The notes under the pieces: generated by a model
Told to the model about the DNA's origin: nothing
Databases searched by the model: none
The model's input: only the letters and a program-made list of their open reading frames with translations
In this document: positions 1 to 12,314 of the stretch, piece after piece
Numbering within the stretch: the first letter of the stretch is position 1
How the letters are laid out: each line of letters starts with the position of its first letter
Program-made: the position numbers and the translations under genes
Source: Typhlomys cinereus
Lineage: Eukaryota; Chordata; Mammalia; Rodentia; Platacanthomyidae
Reading direction: 5' to 3'
Length of the DNA: 64,000 nucleotides
Assembly: GCA_023101885.1 (NCBI GenBank)
Contig: JALPQD010000142.1
Span: 3,246,121-3,310,120, forward strand

Positions 1-1355
1 CCACTTCTGGGAATAATCCCTCTTACAGCAAAAATTCACTTCAATAGCACAAGCATGACCATATTCATAGCAACACTATTTACAATAGCAAAGCCATAGA
101 ATCAACCCAAATTCCCAACAGTTGACGAGTGAATAAGGAAAATGTGGTACATTTATACAATGAAATACTACTCAGCCATCAAAAAAGATGACTTAATGAA
201 ATTTGCCAGGAAATAGATGGAATTAGAAAAAATTATATTGAGTGAAGTATCCCAGACACAGAAAACTAAGGCCAATTGCACTCCCTAGTAAGTGGATCCT
301 AGTACCCAAACCTACTTACTGACACACTCAAAGATCAATTTCTGTAATACCTACAGTAATTGTAAAGATTATAAACAGGAGGGATGGTGAATGAGGGCCC
401 CACCAGCAAAAAGGAGAGAAGGGATCATGCTACAGCAGAGAAAATAGGCACCATCAAGTACTGCAAGTAAGTAATGAGATATCTGGTTAAGCTCACAGAC
501 TTTCCTTCTTAATCATTTGCAACTGATGGGGTTTGGTCTCACCAAACAGGGAGGGCAAAGAGTTTGGCGGATAGAAATTAAACATACAGCAAATGGAAGA
601 CTGACCCTGCCTCACTGTTGTCTCCTTCTCTTATTCCATCTACCTTTGAATCTACTCTTATAATAAGACTCTATTTTAACAGCCTTTTATCTCTGGCTAG
701 TAGGTGACATCCAATAACCATCAGAATGGAGTCAAGGGTGGTGCAGGAACATCAACTAAAAAACAAACAAAAAATACGACAACAAACCATAATTGAGAGC
801 ATCAGAGACTCTATATTAATCACCAGACACCAGACAAGCCTAACCTCTCCCCATCCCAAAACTCAGGGAAATTTGCAGAAGAGGGGGCTGTAAGATTATA
901 AGATGGGGAAGAGCACGGATATGCAAGATACTCCATACAAGTTAGGGCCAAAGTAATCATAATAGGACTTTGCATGACTTGTGCAATTACCAACATATCA
1001 TTGACCCCCCCAAAGGCTATCATGGATCACAGGCACTAGGATCCTTAGAAGCAAGGGATTAGCAGCCACAATAGTGTTTCTATACTAAAGGGGAACACAA
1101 AAAGAGCTCTAGACAATGCTACTGAGTCCTTACACCTCATCAGAAGAGGAGGACCCAGAGGAAAGTTTGACATGCACACTAAAGGAGGCTCCAGGAATAG
1201 GGGTAAGAGGGCACTGGGAGAAGAGAGGGGGGAAAGAAAGGGGAAAAGGCGGGAGGGTGCAAGGGGATCCAGAAAGGGGTGGAGGAAGGGAGGGGAATGG
1301 AGTACCTATCAAGTTTGTATGAGTGGAAAAATTTTTTAAAAATTAAAAAAAGAAA
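1..1355 (+). mobile_element. L1 retrotransposon 3' end (ORF2 tail plus 3' UTR), left part outside window
   Basis: The first 302 bases encode the C-terminal tail of L1 ORF2, ending in TAG at 300-302. They align well with the same region of the other L1 copies here (43684-43956 and 42247-42576). The rest is L1 3' UTR: the block around 370-470, the block around 700-1100 and a G-rich purine tract (about 1195-1300) all recur in the copies at 35.5-36.5 and 42.6-43.5 kb. It ends with the shared terminal motif 'tacctatcaagtttgtatga' followed by an A-rich tail. The wording 'gatgacttaatgaaatttgcc' groups it with L1-A, not with the younger B/C/E copies. The 5' part and any left target duplication lie outside the window. 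ORF2 here is only a fragment. Confidence 0.9.
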
Positions 1356-1839
1356 TTCAAGCAAGAGAAGGATTGGGACCAGATATCACTTTCAACAATT
1401 TTTCCACATGGATCCACTTCCTCTAACTAGTCACCAAATTACAAAGATCTTTTTTTACCTCCAGGGCCTTGGAATAAATATTTAATATATAATGCCATTG
1501 GGAACGTGTATTCAACCACAATATTGAGTATGCATCTTGTTTCAAAACATGCCTGGGTCCTTCTCCAAAGAAACTTAGTTTTAAGGGCCCCAACAGTCCA
1601 AACTTCAGATATACAATGGCATGTTTAAAAAGGTAAAAATAGGGAAACAGAGAAGCAGAGGAATCATGTTAGTCAAACACTTGCCAAGGTGACATACAGC
1701 TCCTACAGGTCCATGACTGGCATCTGGACATATGCTAGAGAGGGGAAGTGGTCTCCAGAGCTTTTGGGGCCATGTGGCCTTGGGACACATGTCATGGACC
1801 TGTCTCACTAGGCCATGACTGCTGATGACTGCCACATTC

Positions 1840-1870
<31 letters not shown>

Positions 1871-3075
1871 TTCTGATTTATCAGTTTGACTTCAGTTTCC
1901 TCTTGTAGACATTTTATATTTCTGAAGTTTCCACCATTCACCATCTCTGTTAGGTCTTCAACTTTCCTTTCACAGATTATGAATCACATTCCCAGTGATT
2001 GGTTGTTGAGGAGATGTGGCCCCTGGCCTCTTTGTATGTCTTTGAATTCTAAATGGAAATCCCCTGGAATTTAAAACTTGTGAACTCTTGTGACTTCAAA
2101 GTCAGTTTCATATGATGATGCCATATTAGTCACGAGGTCAAGCATGAGTTCAGTCAAACACAAGTAGGTCTGCATAATTTTTGCCAAATGCTTTAACAAC
2201 TGAACATAGGGAAACTCTTGACTTATCAGGTATTTCCCATGAGATGCCCTGAAGGTTCTGTCTTCTAAGAAGCTCTCACAGAGCCCATGTCTTAGAGGTC
2301 CCACAACTGAGGGTTTACCCACAGGCCTTCAGTTAGAATCACTGTAATCACTGAGTTGGGTAGTAACAGGGTGGGAGAACAATAAAAATTCCATTACAAT
2401 TCTAAATAATCAAATAAAGCAAAATAAAATAATAACAACAAAAATAAAGTTAAAAATGATATACAAGCTTGATTACTCTTTGTTTTCAGACATTTAAATA
2501 CTTAAAGACTAAATTTCACTACTTAGGGTGTATTGATCCTTAAAATGAAACCACAATATCGTCTCTTTATGTAGTAAACAGGATCTATATCTTGATGGGA
2601 AGAAATGCACTAATACTTGTTTGAATATTATGTAAATGAAAATGTTCTTCAAAAATGGGAATAACAACACCATTTATGTTAATATAGAGAAATATATGTT
2701 TATAATTTCAAACATTTTATTCATTTCTTTGTCTATATATGTGTCTATATTCTTTAGATTAAAAATGTTTTTAAGTAGATAATATACAAATGGCATATAT
2801 TTACCTTAAATAGTTTGAATATTTGATAAGTTTTGAAAAGCTGTATGAGGCATAAGGATAAAAATGGTTTAACAAACAAACAGAAGTAGAATCCCAGCAG
2901 CCCTTTACATTATATACAAATCAAGTCCTAAGCATGGTCAAATAATGAATGAAGGAAGAAAATCAACAGAAGAAAAGTCCCCAAGTATTTCTTTTGTTAT
3001 TTAAAATTAAACCATTGTTATTTTGTTTTTGTATTGGGATAAATTAGTACATTTATTTTATTATTTTAAGCTTTT
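1356..3075. other. Intergenic sequence, no recognised gene
   Basis: There is no convincing coding region. The part from about 1590 to 2340 is less AT-rich than its surroundings and contains a short tetranucleotide repeat, but I could not match it to a repeat family or a gene. From 2390 to 2460 it is A-rich (AATAA-type low complexity). The remainder is AT-rich and featureless to me. Confidence 0.5.
1841..1866. repeat. (CTGT)n microsatellite
   Basis: About six CTGT units run in a row, then degrade into CT-rich sequence. Confidence 0.9.
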
Positions 3076-3360
3076 ATTAATATTAATCTTTTTTAATTAC
3101 AAACATAATGAGTGGTTGTCCCTGCCATCCCATCTTCCCCTTTCCTTCTCCCACCCTCCCTTCCTTTCGCCAATCCTTCTTTCTCCCACCTACCCTCCTG
3201 CCTGTCTGTTTGTGTGGACCACAGTATTCTCTTCCAGTTATCTATATTGGTATGGGCTCAGGTCTCTGTGGTAGACTAAGTGGCCCTTCTTTGGATAAAC
3301 CCACTGATAGTGGTACTCTCCTTTACTTATCTGACCCTAGTGCCTAAGGTTCCACCTGCA
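3076..3360 (-). mobile_element. Possible old L1 3' end, minus strand
   Basis: An AT-rich start is followed by a long pyrimidine-rich run (about 3116-3210). The reverse complement of this layout (G-rich purine tract followed by an A/T-rich tail) is the arrangement seen at the other L1 3' ends in the window. Similarity beyond composition is weak, so this is only a tentative call. It could simply be pyrimidine-rich low-complexity DNA. Confidence 0.3.
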
Positions 3361-4170
3361 AGTAAGTTATTCCTCACTAATATATGGGAGAATGTTAATA
3401 TGTCAGTGCATGTCTGGTGAGAAATTTCACTGCAGCAAGTAGAAGAAACTAATTTGAGATTAATACACTACAAATGTCCAATGCTAGGATACAGGATTAT
3501 CTGTGAGTTGATGGAAGATGCTAAATGCTATTATGGATCAAGCATGATTAGATATCAAGTAAGATGCTCTTGGTAAACTTAATTAACTTAATTTTGGCAA
3601 AACTGTATTCAACTAGAAAGTACATAGGTGTGCATGGGACAAAGTTCAGAACATGACCAATTTTTTACTGCATTGTCAAGTAAAAATATTATTTTAGCAC
3701 TAAATATAAGTGAAGAATTAAAGTTATAGAAAGATATGGATAGATTTTAAGCTACATGTCACTAAGTGATAATAATAGAGCCTGAGATTATTATACTGTA
3801 GTGACACATGACTTGACATTCAAGAATTGGGAAAGCAGGAGAAAATGAAATGATCATTGGTTGCCATTAGTTGGTGTTGGGGAGAAATAAATAGAATACA
3901 GGAATTTTTGCAATGTGAGAATACTTTACAACAGAGTAGTGATAGACTGCTTACAATACCAACATTGAATCATAATGTAAATTATGAATGTGGAGAGACT
4001 ATAATATGTCAGTAAAGAACATCAGGTTTATGTAGTACATGTATCACTCCAAGTGGACCAAGGGATTTCTGTCAAAGACTTGCACATTTTGACAATTCAT
4101 GGGAAATTTCTGCATCCTCTTCTTTTCTTGTGAGCCTAAAGCTACTTGAAAAATAGTTTTTGTTAAGGAA
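3361..4170. other. Intergenic, nothing recognised
   Basis: AT-rich sequence. I see no repeat family, coding region or RNA gene. Confidence 0.5.
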
Positions 4171-4350
4171 ATCAAGATGGTACAGTTGGCAATGGCACCA
4201 TCTAGCAAACTTGACAACCTGAGTTTTATACTCACAGGCCACATGGTGGAAGGGAAGAACAGACCTTTAAAGGTTGTCCAGAGACCTGCATGTGTACACA
4301 GCATCCTTATGCTTGCTCTCTCTCTTTCTCAAATAAGTAAATAACTGTTC
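4171..4350 (+). mobile_element. Old B3-type SINE
   Basis: A diverged copy of the rodent B2/B3 layout in order: a tRNA-like head ('caaacttgacaacctgag'), the 'ccacatggtggaagg' block, then 'ggttgtccagagacctgca', and a CT-rich stretch before an A-rich tail at about 4330-4350. Assignment rests on my memory of the B3 consensus. It is too diverged to show a target duplication. Confidence 0.7.
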
Positions 4351-5438
4351 AAAATAAAAAGTAATTAACTAATACAAAATAGGTTCAAAATATTTAAAAA
4401 TAAGTCACAAAATTAAAATATGAAAGCTTAATTTTTTATAGTCTCAAGAACTTAGCAGAGTTTGCTAATGTTATTCTATAGCCATATATGATATCTGTAT
4501 CCAATATTCTGTCCATGGACATATGAAAATATTCTGTCCATGAGCATATGAAATATTTACAAAATCAGTGAAACAGTAAAGTAAATATTTGTACAAATTT
4601 CAAGTAAATGATACTACATAGGACATACAAATATGTTATTTATAAATTTGAAATCTAGAATGTGCTGGAGGATGAGTCTTTGGATATGGTTTGAGTGATT
4701 ATCAAAATCAGATTAAATGAGATGAAAAGAACTGTGCATTGTGGGTAGTATCATTTTCCTGGGCTGAATATTTAAGACTTAATAAAATGTAAAACAATCA
4801 TTTCAAACATACTGACCCCATTACTTTCTCTTGTGTTTCTTCCATCTCCCATGTTCCACCACTCCTCAGTGGTGCTCCTACTACATTACATATTTAGAAT
4901 CTTGATTCCACTGCATTTCATATTTGTATTTCCATGACTAGATTATCTTAATAGAAATGAAAACATTTGAAAAATTTGGAAGTAAAGTATTCAGAAGGGA
5001 GAAGTCAATAAGAAACTGACCTTGGCAAAAAGTATATAAGAAAAAGCAACATTTAATCTGAAATACAAACATTTATGTGTGGGAAGTGTGTTCAGAGAAA
5101 GTACCATGGATTTGAAATTTTACTTACTGTAGATAATTAAGATTTAGATGCATCACTTAAACAGATTTCATTGCTTTGTCAAGATAATACCCTAGCTTCT
5201 AAAAAGTTAAAAGTAGGTTTGAGAAAGTTGAAAGTAAAAATTTTGCTATTAGGCTCAATAATCACATATTATATGCTATTAATGAAATTTTTACCATTTC
5301 ATAATAACGGTAAAATGATAGAAGAAATATACCTGGGTTCTTTTGTTTCTTTGAAAAACATAACATGATTTCAAAGTAAGGTAAAGTTATACATTATCAC
5401 ATGGGATAGTATTGCACAATCAGGCACTACATATGTAA
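4351..5438. other. Intergenic, nothing recognised apart from one small tandem duplication
   Basis: AT-rich sequence. A 25-bp tandem duplication sits at 4503-4552 (listed separately). No coding or repeat family recognised. Confidence 0.5.
4503..4552. repeat. 25-bp tandem duplication
   Basis: Two adjacent 25-bp units begin 'aatattctgtccatg' and end 'catatgaa'. They differ at two neighbouring positions only (GGAC versus GAGC). This looks like a local replication slippage event. Confidence 0.9.
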
Positions 5439-5440
5439 GT

Positions 5441-5471
<31 letters not shown>
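5439..5471. repeat. (TG)n microsatellite
   Basis: A GT dinucleotide run with one TTTG interruption. It lies about 70 bases from the tail side of the minus-strand B3 SINE that follows, with AT-rich sequence between them. Confidence 0.95.
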
Positions 5472-5539
5472 CATAGATATACATTCATGCATTTATTATA
5501 CAAATTATTATTATTTTTCTTTTTTATATTTTATTTAAT

Positions 5540-5682
5540 AATCTCCCTCTCTGTGAGTGGATGAAAGCCATAAGGTCTGAGAACAGCTTGCATGAGTCAC
5601 TTCTCTCTTCCTACAATATGATTTTCAGATTTTGGAGCAAGGAACAGAATACCTTCAACCACTGTCACCTATCCAAGCCCAT
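5540..5682 (-). mobile_element. Old B3-type SINE, minus strand
   Basis: Read on the minus strand, this gives the B3 order: a head equivalent to 'tgggcttggataggtgacag' at 5680, the middle block, and the 3' block equivalent to 'gtgactcatgcaagctg'. The same B3 blocks occur on the plus strand at 4171-4350. The copy is clearly diverged. Confidence 0.65.
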
Positions 5683-7656
5683 AGTTGAATATCAATAAAA
5701 TTGTATTTGTGACTAATTTGATTGCATTTTTAGCACTAACTTTTACTATTAATTTCAACATATAGCAAAACTGCTGGATATTGAGGCCAATTTATGTATT
5801 TTACACATATTTTCAAGACAATGTTCTAGGTTTTGTAAGACAGATGTGTAAGATGTATGGTGTAAGTCAATCATAGTAAATATTACCATTTAATATCACA
5901 ACTTATTGTATGTATTACATAAATGTGTCACAGAAATTCTAGTGATTTAGAATCAATACTTACTGTCAGTTTGAGATTTCAAGTTTAAGAGACATTTAAA
6001 ATATATCATCAATACTATTATATTTTTAGCATAATATGGAAAGATGTTAAATTAACTATAATGAAGGAAATGAACAATGAGCAATTAATATTTATTGTTA
6101 AAGTGAATTCATAGTGATTAAGGAGACTTTCATGACTATCCTTTGCAAAGAGCATATGCTTACTGAGTAAGTGTTATTAATACAGAAAATAAACTGCTTT
6201 TTCTACATTTTGTACTATTAAAGTGCTATTTGCTACATTAATCTATTTTATGTTCTTATGTTCACCCATTAATTTACATTTTGTATATTTGAAGTATCAT
6301 ACTTACATTTTTTTACTATTTTAGAGAAATATGCATTATAATTGTTCCTCATATAGCCATTTAGTAAAAACAGAAATATCCTATTTTTTGATAAAGATTG
6401 TGTAATGAATTTTTAAAAATAAGTGCATGCACACATTTTAATGTGTAGACAATTTGCATTTATTTGCACTTGGAAATAGTCTTTTCTATTCATATTTTCC
6501 CTACTTTTGCAACTTTCAAATTAATCTGCATAAAGCATGAAATTTAACCAGCTGTTCAGTGGAATATATTACTTTCTGCTTTCAAAGAAAGTGCGAGTGA
6601 CATTTCAGTCCTCGGTTTGATACTCCTTTTATTAAATTTGAAACTAAATGCTTACCTAAAAATAACATACAAATCAATGTATACTGATAACAAGGTAGCA
6701 TAAAAAATCAGGCTTCAGGTAAGATTTGTAAGATGTGTTGTTTCTGACATGCAATTACATGGCAAACACATATTTTTAATAGTAGCACAATGTCCCAGAT
6801 ATGTCATACAAATCTTTAACTGTGGTGTGATTTTGCTAACAAAAGTGAATGGAGTAAAGTTGCCATATATTTCAAAAGATTTTTGTGTTTGTTTTTCAAA
6901 ACCAGATTTAAAACTATTAATATTAACAAAAACCATAAATGATCAGGCAAATGAACTAAGTATAGTTGAGAAAGTGACACCAAATAATGAGTCAATTTGA
7001 TTTTCATTACTTTACTATCAGACAGCTCTCGTATATCTTTTCTAGTCAATCCCCTTTGATGTATTCTTACCCTGTTCATATTGGTGAAATTCAGCATAAT
7101 GAAAACACAGGAGTTAAATGTACTTTTTTTCAGCTCTATTCTAGAAACTCTAAATACTTAGAAGTGAAAATATATCTTATGATCTTTTTGAAATGATTAT
7201 TTTTGTATATCTATTTTACCTTATGCTTTTTTCACAAATCAGTATAAGAGTGGCTGAGAGGAAGGTGATTGAAAACAAAGCTCTCAAAGAAATTTTCTAA
7301 GGTGAATTTGGGAAAAAAATGCTGCTGCATGATTTTTTGTTTCTGTCCTTTCTAAAATCAGGAATGATTCAACAAAAGTACTTCACAAATAACTTGGAAC
7401 TTTTTTTCATTTGGCTAATGAATTTATAAGGTAAAATATAAATGCCAATTTCCTATGTCCAAAAAATTGGTATAATAAAGATTATAGAAAGAAAATCCAT
7501 GGTTTGTGACATGTAATATTTTATAATCTTGTAGTCATTTTAATCCATAACCAATTTGGAAAAATAGTTTTTAATTTTTTGAAGTTTGCTTTATTCATTT
7601 ATTTTTGTGTTGTGTTTTATGCAATATTTGCTAACATTCAAGAAGTAAAGAAAATA
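5683..7656. other. Intergenic, nothing recognised
   Basis: AT-rich DNA. Short overlapping open frames on both strands near 6715-7196 look like chance, with no recognisable domain. Confidence 0.5.
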
Positions 7657-7788
7657 GTTGGGAGAGACGGCTCAGGAATTAAAGACTTCATCTCAAAGCA
7701 CCATAAGGAAGTAGAGTTAGTCAGAATGACTTTTGAAGTCACTCGGGTCTCCAAAGGCTCAAACAGTTAAGTACTTTCTTTACACACA

Positions 7789-7823
<35 letters not shown>

Positions 7824-7856
7824 CTGCAAAATTAAAGTAAATAAAGAATAAAGGAA
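7657..7856 (+). mobile_element. B2-like tRNA-derived SINE, diverged
   Basis: The head reads 'ttgggagagacggctcagga', which matches the tRNA-like 5' end of the younger SINEs at 8860 and 49157. The body is diverged. The copy ends with a (CA)n run and an A-rich tail ('aaagtaaataaagaataaag'), the same tail order as in the younger copies. Confidence 0.65.
7782..7823. repeat. (CA)n microsatellite in SINE tail
   Basis: About 20 CA units with one CATA interruption, sitting between the SINE body and its A-rich tail. Confidence 0.95.
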
Positions 7857-8859
7857 ATAACCTTAATTTTAATTATGATGACTACTCTTTTCTGACAGAA
7901 AAAAATCAAAGTAGTGACATCTTAGTAGAGATGTTAGTAATGAATTTTATCTTCCAGTTGAGATGTCTTTGTACTTCTAGTCTAATACAAACAGAAAGCA
8001 CTTAACTCTTCGAATTTGGTGAAAATGAAAACCTCGTGATGCATGTTTTAGAATTTAGAATGACTGTCAAGAAGAATAGTACATGTGCTATTTGGGATTG
8101 AGCTATAAATCTCTTTCACTTTCGTTATTTGTGGTTCTCAGCATTATTCATCTTCCATTGCAAGAAGATACTTCCTGAACATTTCTCTCATGTAAGTTAA
8201 TAATGATAAGAGATTAGAAGGTAGCTTTTATCAAGTATTTAGGATTAAGATGAAGTTTTTTCCCCTGTGGGGCCTTTGGTCACCTTATGCACAAGCATTT
8301 GACTTGTTTTTAGTATCCAGACTGTGTTCCCTGACAGGAAATGAGACTTAGACAACAGAAGTGCACTGATTGCATCCATACCTTACATGCCACTAGCCAC
8401 CTCTTCAAAGTATCGTTGTTAAAACATGATACAAAAATAAATGGAAAAATCGATTGCACCTTAAAGTGGGGGAGTAATTAGGAGAGATGGTTGTCATGTA
8501 TAGCATTATATGGCTCTCAGAAGGGAGGAACAGACTGATCTTTTATGAAATTTACAGTATCAGTCATTAAGAAGTCATAATGAGGCCTTGAAGGGAGAGA
8601 GCGTCTTCCCTTTAAACTTGGAAAATGAAAATGGTTTCTGAGCTCTTCAGATTTTCAGGAAGTTGGCCCAGTTTCATGTCATGTGACCTAGCCTACTGTA
8701 CTTAAAAGGATGAAAAATTTATCTTGCCCTTGCAAGGCTAGTTTATTTCTGTCCCAAAGAAAATGGCTCCAGGAATGTATAATCTTATTTTTGGGCATCT
8801 AAAGGATTTAGCAATCATTTGGACTCATGGTAAGTCCTCCAAATGTAAAAGATTTTCTA
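7857..8859. other. Intergenic, nothing recognised
   Basis: Mixed-composition sequence between two SINEs. No coding region, RNA gene or repeat family recognised. Confidence 0.5.
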
Positions 8860-9122
8860 GGGGCTGGAGAGGTGGTTCAGGGGTTAAGTCTCTGCCTTGC
8901 AGGTGGAAGGTCCTGAGTTTGGATCCTAGACCCCTGCGTTTCGGGTCCTGGTAGGGCGGAGCCTGTGAATCCCGGGGCAGAGCAAACAAGGAGGAGGTGG
9001 AAGCGGCCCATGGTGGTTCCCGAATTCGTCTGTGGTTCTACACACACATACATACATACACACACATACATACACACACGCACACACATGCATACACGCA
9101 CAATTGAATAAATAATAAATAA
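8860..9122 (+). mobile_element. Young B2-like tRNA-derived SINE with target duplication
   Basis: It starts 'gggctggagaggtggttcag' and has an A-box-like block (about 8873-8885) and a B-box-like block around 'gagtttggatcc' (about 8915-8927), the internal polymerase III promoter of tRNA-derived SINEs. The body continues with 'ggtcctggtagggcggagcc', then a (CA)n/(CATA)n run and an A-rich tail. A 13-bp target duplication 'aaaagattttcta' flanks it at 8847-8859 and 9123-9135, which marks L1-driven insertion. The head is B2-like, but the body is not the mouse B2 body that I know. Confidence 0.92.
9039..9100. repeat. (CA)n/(CATA)n microsatellite in SINE tail
   Basis: CA and CATA units in the 3' part of the SINE at 8860-9122. 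Confidence 0.9.
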
Positions 9123-9135
9123 AAAAGATTTTCTA

Positions 9136-11344
9136 ATCTGTCAAGATAAAATTAATGCTAGAGAGATGAACATCAGAGTGAATGCTCTTATCTAGCATGC
9201 AAAATAATTTTGAAATAGAGGTCATTGTGAATTTAGTTTTGGAGATGTGAATCAAATATTTGTCTGGATAATATAAATAAAATAAAGATATAAATATATA
9301 TAAATATAAATAAAAATATAAATAAAATAAAATAGTGAAATATGTAAATTGTGATATCTATAACAGCTTAATTGGTTCTGAGATACTTTAAAAAGGTAAA
9401 CGCATGTTGAAATGACTGAGAGTAAATGTTCTGTTGTTTATGTGGCACTAATTGGATGTAATGGGAATTAAACATTCTCCATTGAGTTTGGTTGACAACA
9501 TGACTGGTTGATGTCTGCATTTTGAATAACTTGTTTTTGAATGATTAAAAATAAAGAAATATTGCTTTGAATGTCTAAGAATAATAATTGTAATATAAGT
9601 ATTCTGAGCAGATATGATATGGTACATTTATCCAGTCAAAGGTTCTTGATGATTTTGATGTTCTTGAAAGGAAATCTGAATAGTTCCTACTTGAAGAAAA
9701 ACATCATACATGTGATTGGTGAAATTCTGTTAAAATAACACATGAAATTAACTCCATTGCTATGAAATAGATTATGTCAAAAGGGTAGATAACATATAAA
9801 TGTATTAATATGCATCACCACCATCAACATTGTCACTCTCACGAAATTTTAATGGTCAGAAATGAAGTTGAAGTAAGTCACACCTTTCACATATATTACC
9901 ATGAAGCACCATGGTAATATATCACTAATCGATTAAAAAATGCTGAGAACAAAGTAGAGAACAGTAAAAACAGAAGGAAAGATTTGTGCATGCATAAGTG
10001 GCACCAGAACCAGAGAAATGTCATACTACATGTCTGATCTTGTGTTTCAAAAGTGGGAAATCAGAAATCATTAATGTTTCATTACTGTCTGTTAATTCAT
10101 TTTGACTTAAGAAAGATAAGATAAGGTATGACCTTGTAGACTGGACTGTTCTAGGTAGATAGGTCTGACACCTATCAATCAATATTTTTAAAATGAAGTT
10201 GACAGACAAGACATTTTGTTTTATAGTGGTCAGACTGTTTAAGAGATCATTAATATACATTAAACTCAGAAAAATACATAGCAAAGTGGCCATAAAAAGA
10301 AATATCCAGTGTCACAAAATAATACAAGTGAGTTTATAATAGGCATTGCTTTCTTTTGAAAATTTTACTTGCTTCGTCTTTACAAAATTTAAGGAAAATT
10401 GCAGAGAAAGAATTGAATTGAATAAACATAGTATAATAATGCTAATCTGAATATACATTTACTATTTATTTGTGAAAACTATCCTTTATAAACAATAGCT
10501 CTTTTAGGAACAGATAGGTATTCAGATAGGGAATAATAAGCTGTATTTTTGGTTTCATTTGTTCTTTGTTAGGAACAATTCTGATGTTGATATTGCATAA
10601 CATTTTTCTTCATAAATTTCAATAATGTTCAGAAGAGTACAAAGAAATTATATTATCCAATAGCAAATACTTTTGACACACGTGTACCTGTAAGCCAAGC
10701 ATAAAATAATTGAAATCTGAGTCATAAATTTTATTTTCTATACAAAACTGCAACTAAGTACTTTTAAATCAATTATTGTACATACCCAATCTCTTATTTC
10801 AGGAGGAAGAAGATAATTTCACCAGGGATTTCATTAATGAAGACATGACAGCAAACTCAGAATTTAACTCATTTTATATTCAGACAGTTACACGCTGTTT
10901 TCTTTATTCCCTTTTTAATGTCACTCCCTTATAAGTTTTGCATGATTATTCCTTATACACATATGCATTTTTCTAGAACAAACAAAACTAGTTTTACTAG
11001 TTGAAGAGGAACTTTTTTCCTTGGCAAAAATGAAAGTGGACATCTTGATATATGCAAGAGATTAATGCTCAACTTCTCTTTATATTCAATCTATTTTTTT
11101 CTTTACACCATACCTTTACATTCACTATAAAATGTATAACTTTGTTGCAAATCTGATGTTTTGTTCCAATATCAAAATCCTACAGTTAAAATGAGTAAAC
11201 ATTAGCCAGTCTTTTGCATAATTGATGAAATAGCATTGGAAAGTAAAATAACGTTTTTCATGAGTAAAATTTCAGTGTCTTTTATTCTAGTCTTCCATAT
11301 CCAGCTTTGAATGTATAAGTCAACACCTCAAAGTCAATCTCATT
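9136..11344. other. Intergenic, nothing recognised except one perfect inverted repeat
   Basis: AT-rich DNA with an AT-rich low-complexity patch at 9280-9340. A perfect 13-bp inverted repeat at 9891-9922 is listed separately. No gene recognised. Confidence 0.5.
9891..9922. repeat. Perfect 13-bp inverted repeat with 6-nt loop
   Basis: The left arm 'atatattaccatg' (9891-9903) and right arm 'catggtaatatat' (9910-9922) are exact reverse complements, separated by 'aagcac'. It could form a stem-loop or a small cruciform. No known regulatory element is recognised. Confidence 0.9.
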
Positions 11345-11570
11345 TATGATCCATGATTTCTTTTCAATCCAGTTATTTTTATTACTCATTTTATTTTTGC
11401 CTAAAATTACAATCTCAATAGGTACTCCCCTCCTCTCCCTCCCTTTCCCCTCCACAGTTGTCCCCCATTGCACTCTCCTTCCCTTACCCCTCACTCTCAC
11501 CCCCTACTCCTCTCTTCGCTTCTCCCAAAGCCTCCGGCTTCCTCCAATTAGTAACATTCATTGTTTCCAT
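11345..11570 (-). mobile_element. Old L1 3' end, minus strand
   Basis: The plus strand reads 'ttacaatctcaataggtact' followed by a pyrimidine-rich run to about 11560. Its reverse complement is the L1 terminal layout: a G-rich purine tract, then 'agtacctattgag', then an A-rich tail. The same terminal motif is seen at 22640, 36485 and 53045. Confidence 0.65.
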
Positions 11571-11959
11571 TCTATTTTACACTGTTTATCTATTAGAGTC
11601 TCATTTATTCAGTCAGAATGCCTATGATCCTGTGTAATTTTTATCATAAATCTACCAAGCTCCTGATAGCACATTACAAGTTTTCTCTTGTGAAAGTGTT
11701 AAACTTATATACATCTGAGCTTATATACAATGAGCTGCAATACTCTACAAAGATAATGATGTGACCAAAATAACATAAAATTTCTATTTATATATTGTGT
11801 CTTTCTAGTATGTAGTATGTCTGTTCAACTATTTCCCAATTTTAAAAATTTACACAATTGTGTATATATGTATATTTATTTAACATGTATATGTATGTAT
11901 ATTTATATATATATTTAAGACCTCCTCCTTCCTTGCCTTTATTGTCATTTTTTAAAATA
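11571..11959. other. Intergenic, nothing recognised
   Basis: AT-rich, with a short TATG/TA low-complexity run at about 11860-11915. Confidence 0.5.
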
Positions 11960-11997
11960 TTTTTATTTATTTAGTGTGTGTGTGTATGTGTGTGTGT

Positions 11998-12033
<36 letters not shown>

Positions 12034-12244
12034 ACTCTGTATTCTTGTGGAGGACCAATGGTGATTGGTCCTGGATTGCTTCTACCTCCTGCTTTGCTCT
12101 GGGATTTCCCAGGCTCTTCCCACCAGGGCTGGAAGTTCAGGCCACTGCCATTTCTGTGTCCATTTTTACATGGGACCTGGGATTCAAGCTCAGGACTTTC
12201 TGCTTGCCAAAAGAGTCTTAACCCCTGAGCCATCTCTCCAGCCC
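11960..12244 (-). mobile_element. B2-like SINE, minus strand
   Basis: The 3' end of this interval, 'gagccatctctccagccc', is the reverse complement of the SINE head. The B-box-like 'gggattcaagctcagg' and the shared block 'gggatttcccaggctcttcc' follow leftward. The body matches the SINE at 49157-49432. The tail side holds a (TG)n run joined to a (GA)n run and then AT-rich sequence. Flanking duplication is unclear. Confidence 0.9.
11974..12032. repeat. (TG)n-(GA)n compound microsatellite in SINE tail
   Basis: TG units (11974-11998, with one TATG) are followed by about 16 GA units. They lie in the tail of the SINE at 11960-12244. Confidence 0.95.
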
Positions 12245-12314
12245 TAACAAATATCTAGCAAATATCTTTGTTTCTTCTAACAAATACCTTTGATATCTCA
12301 ATGTGTAAAATCCC

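Noticed and set aside
6715..7196. Cluster of overlapping 68-93 codon frames on both strands
   Set aside because: No family resemblance and mutual overlap in antisense. Treated as chance.
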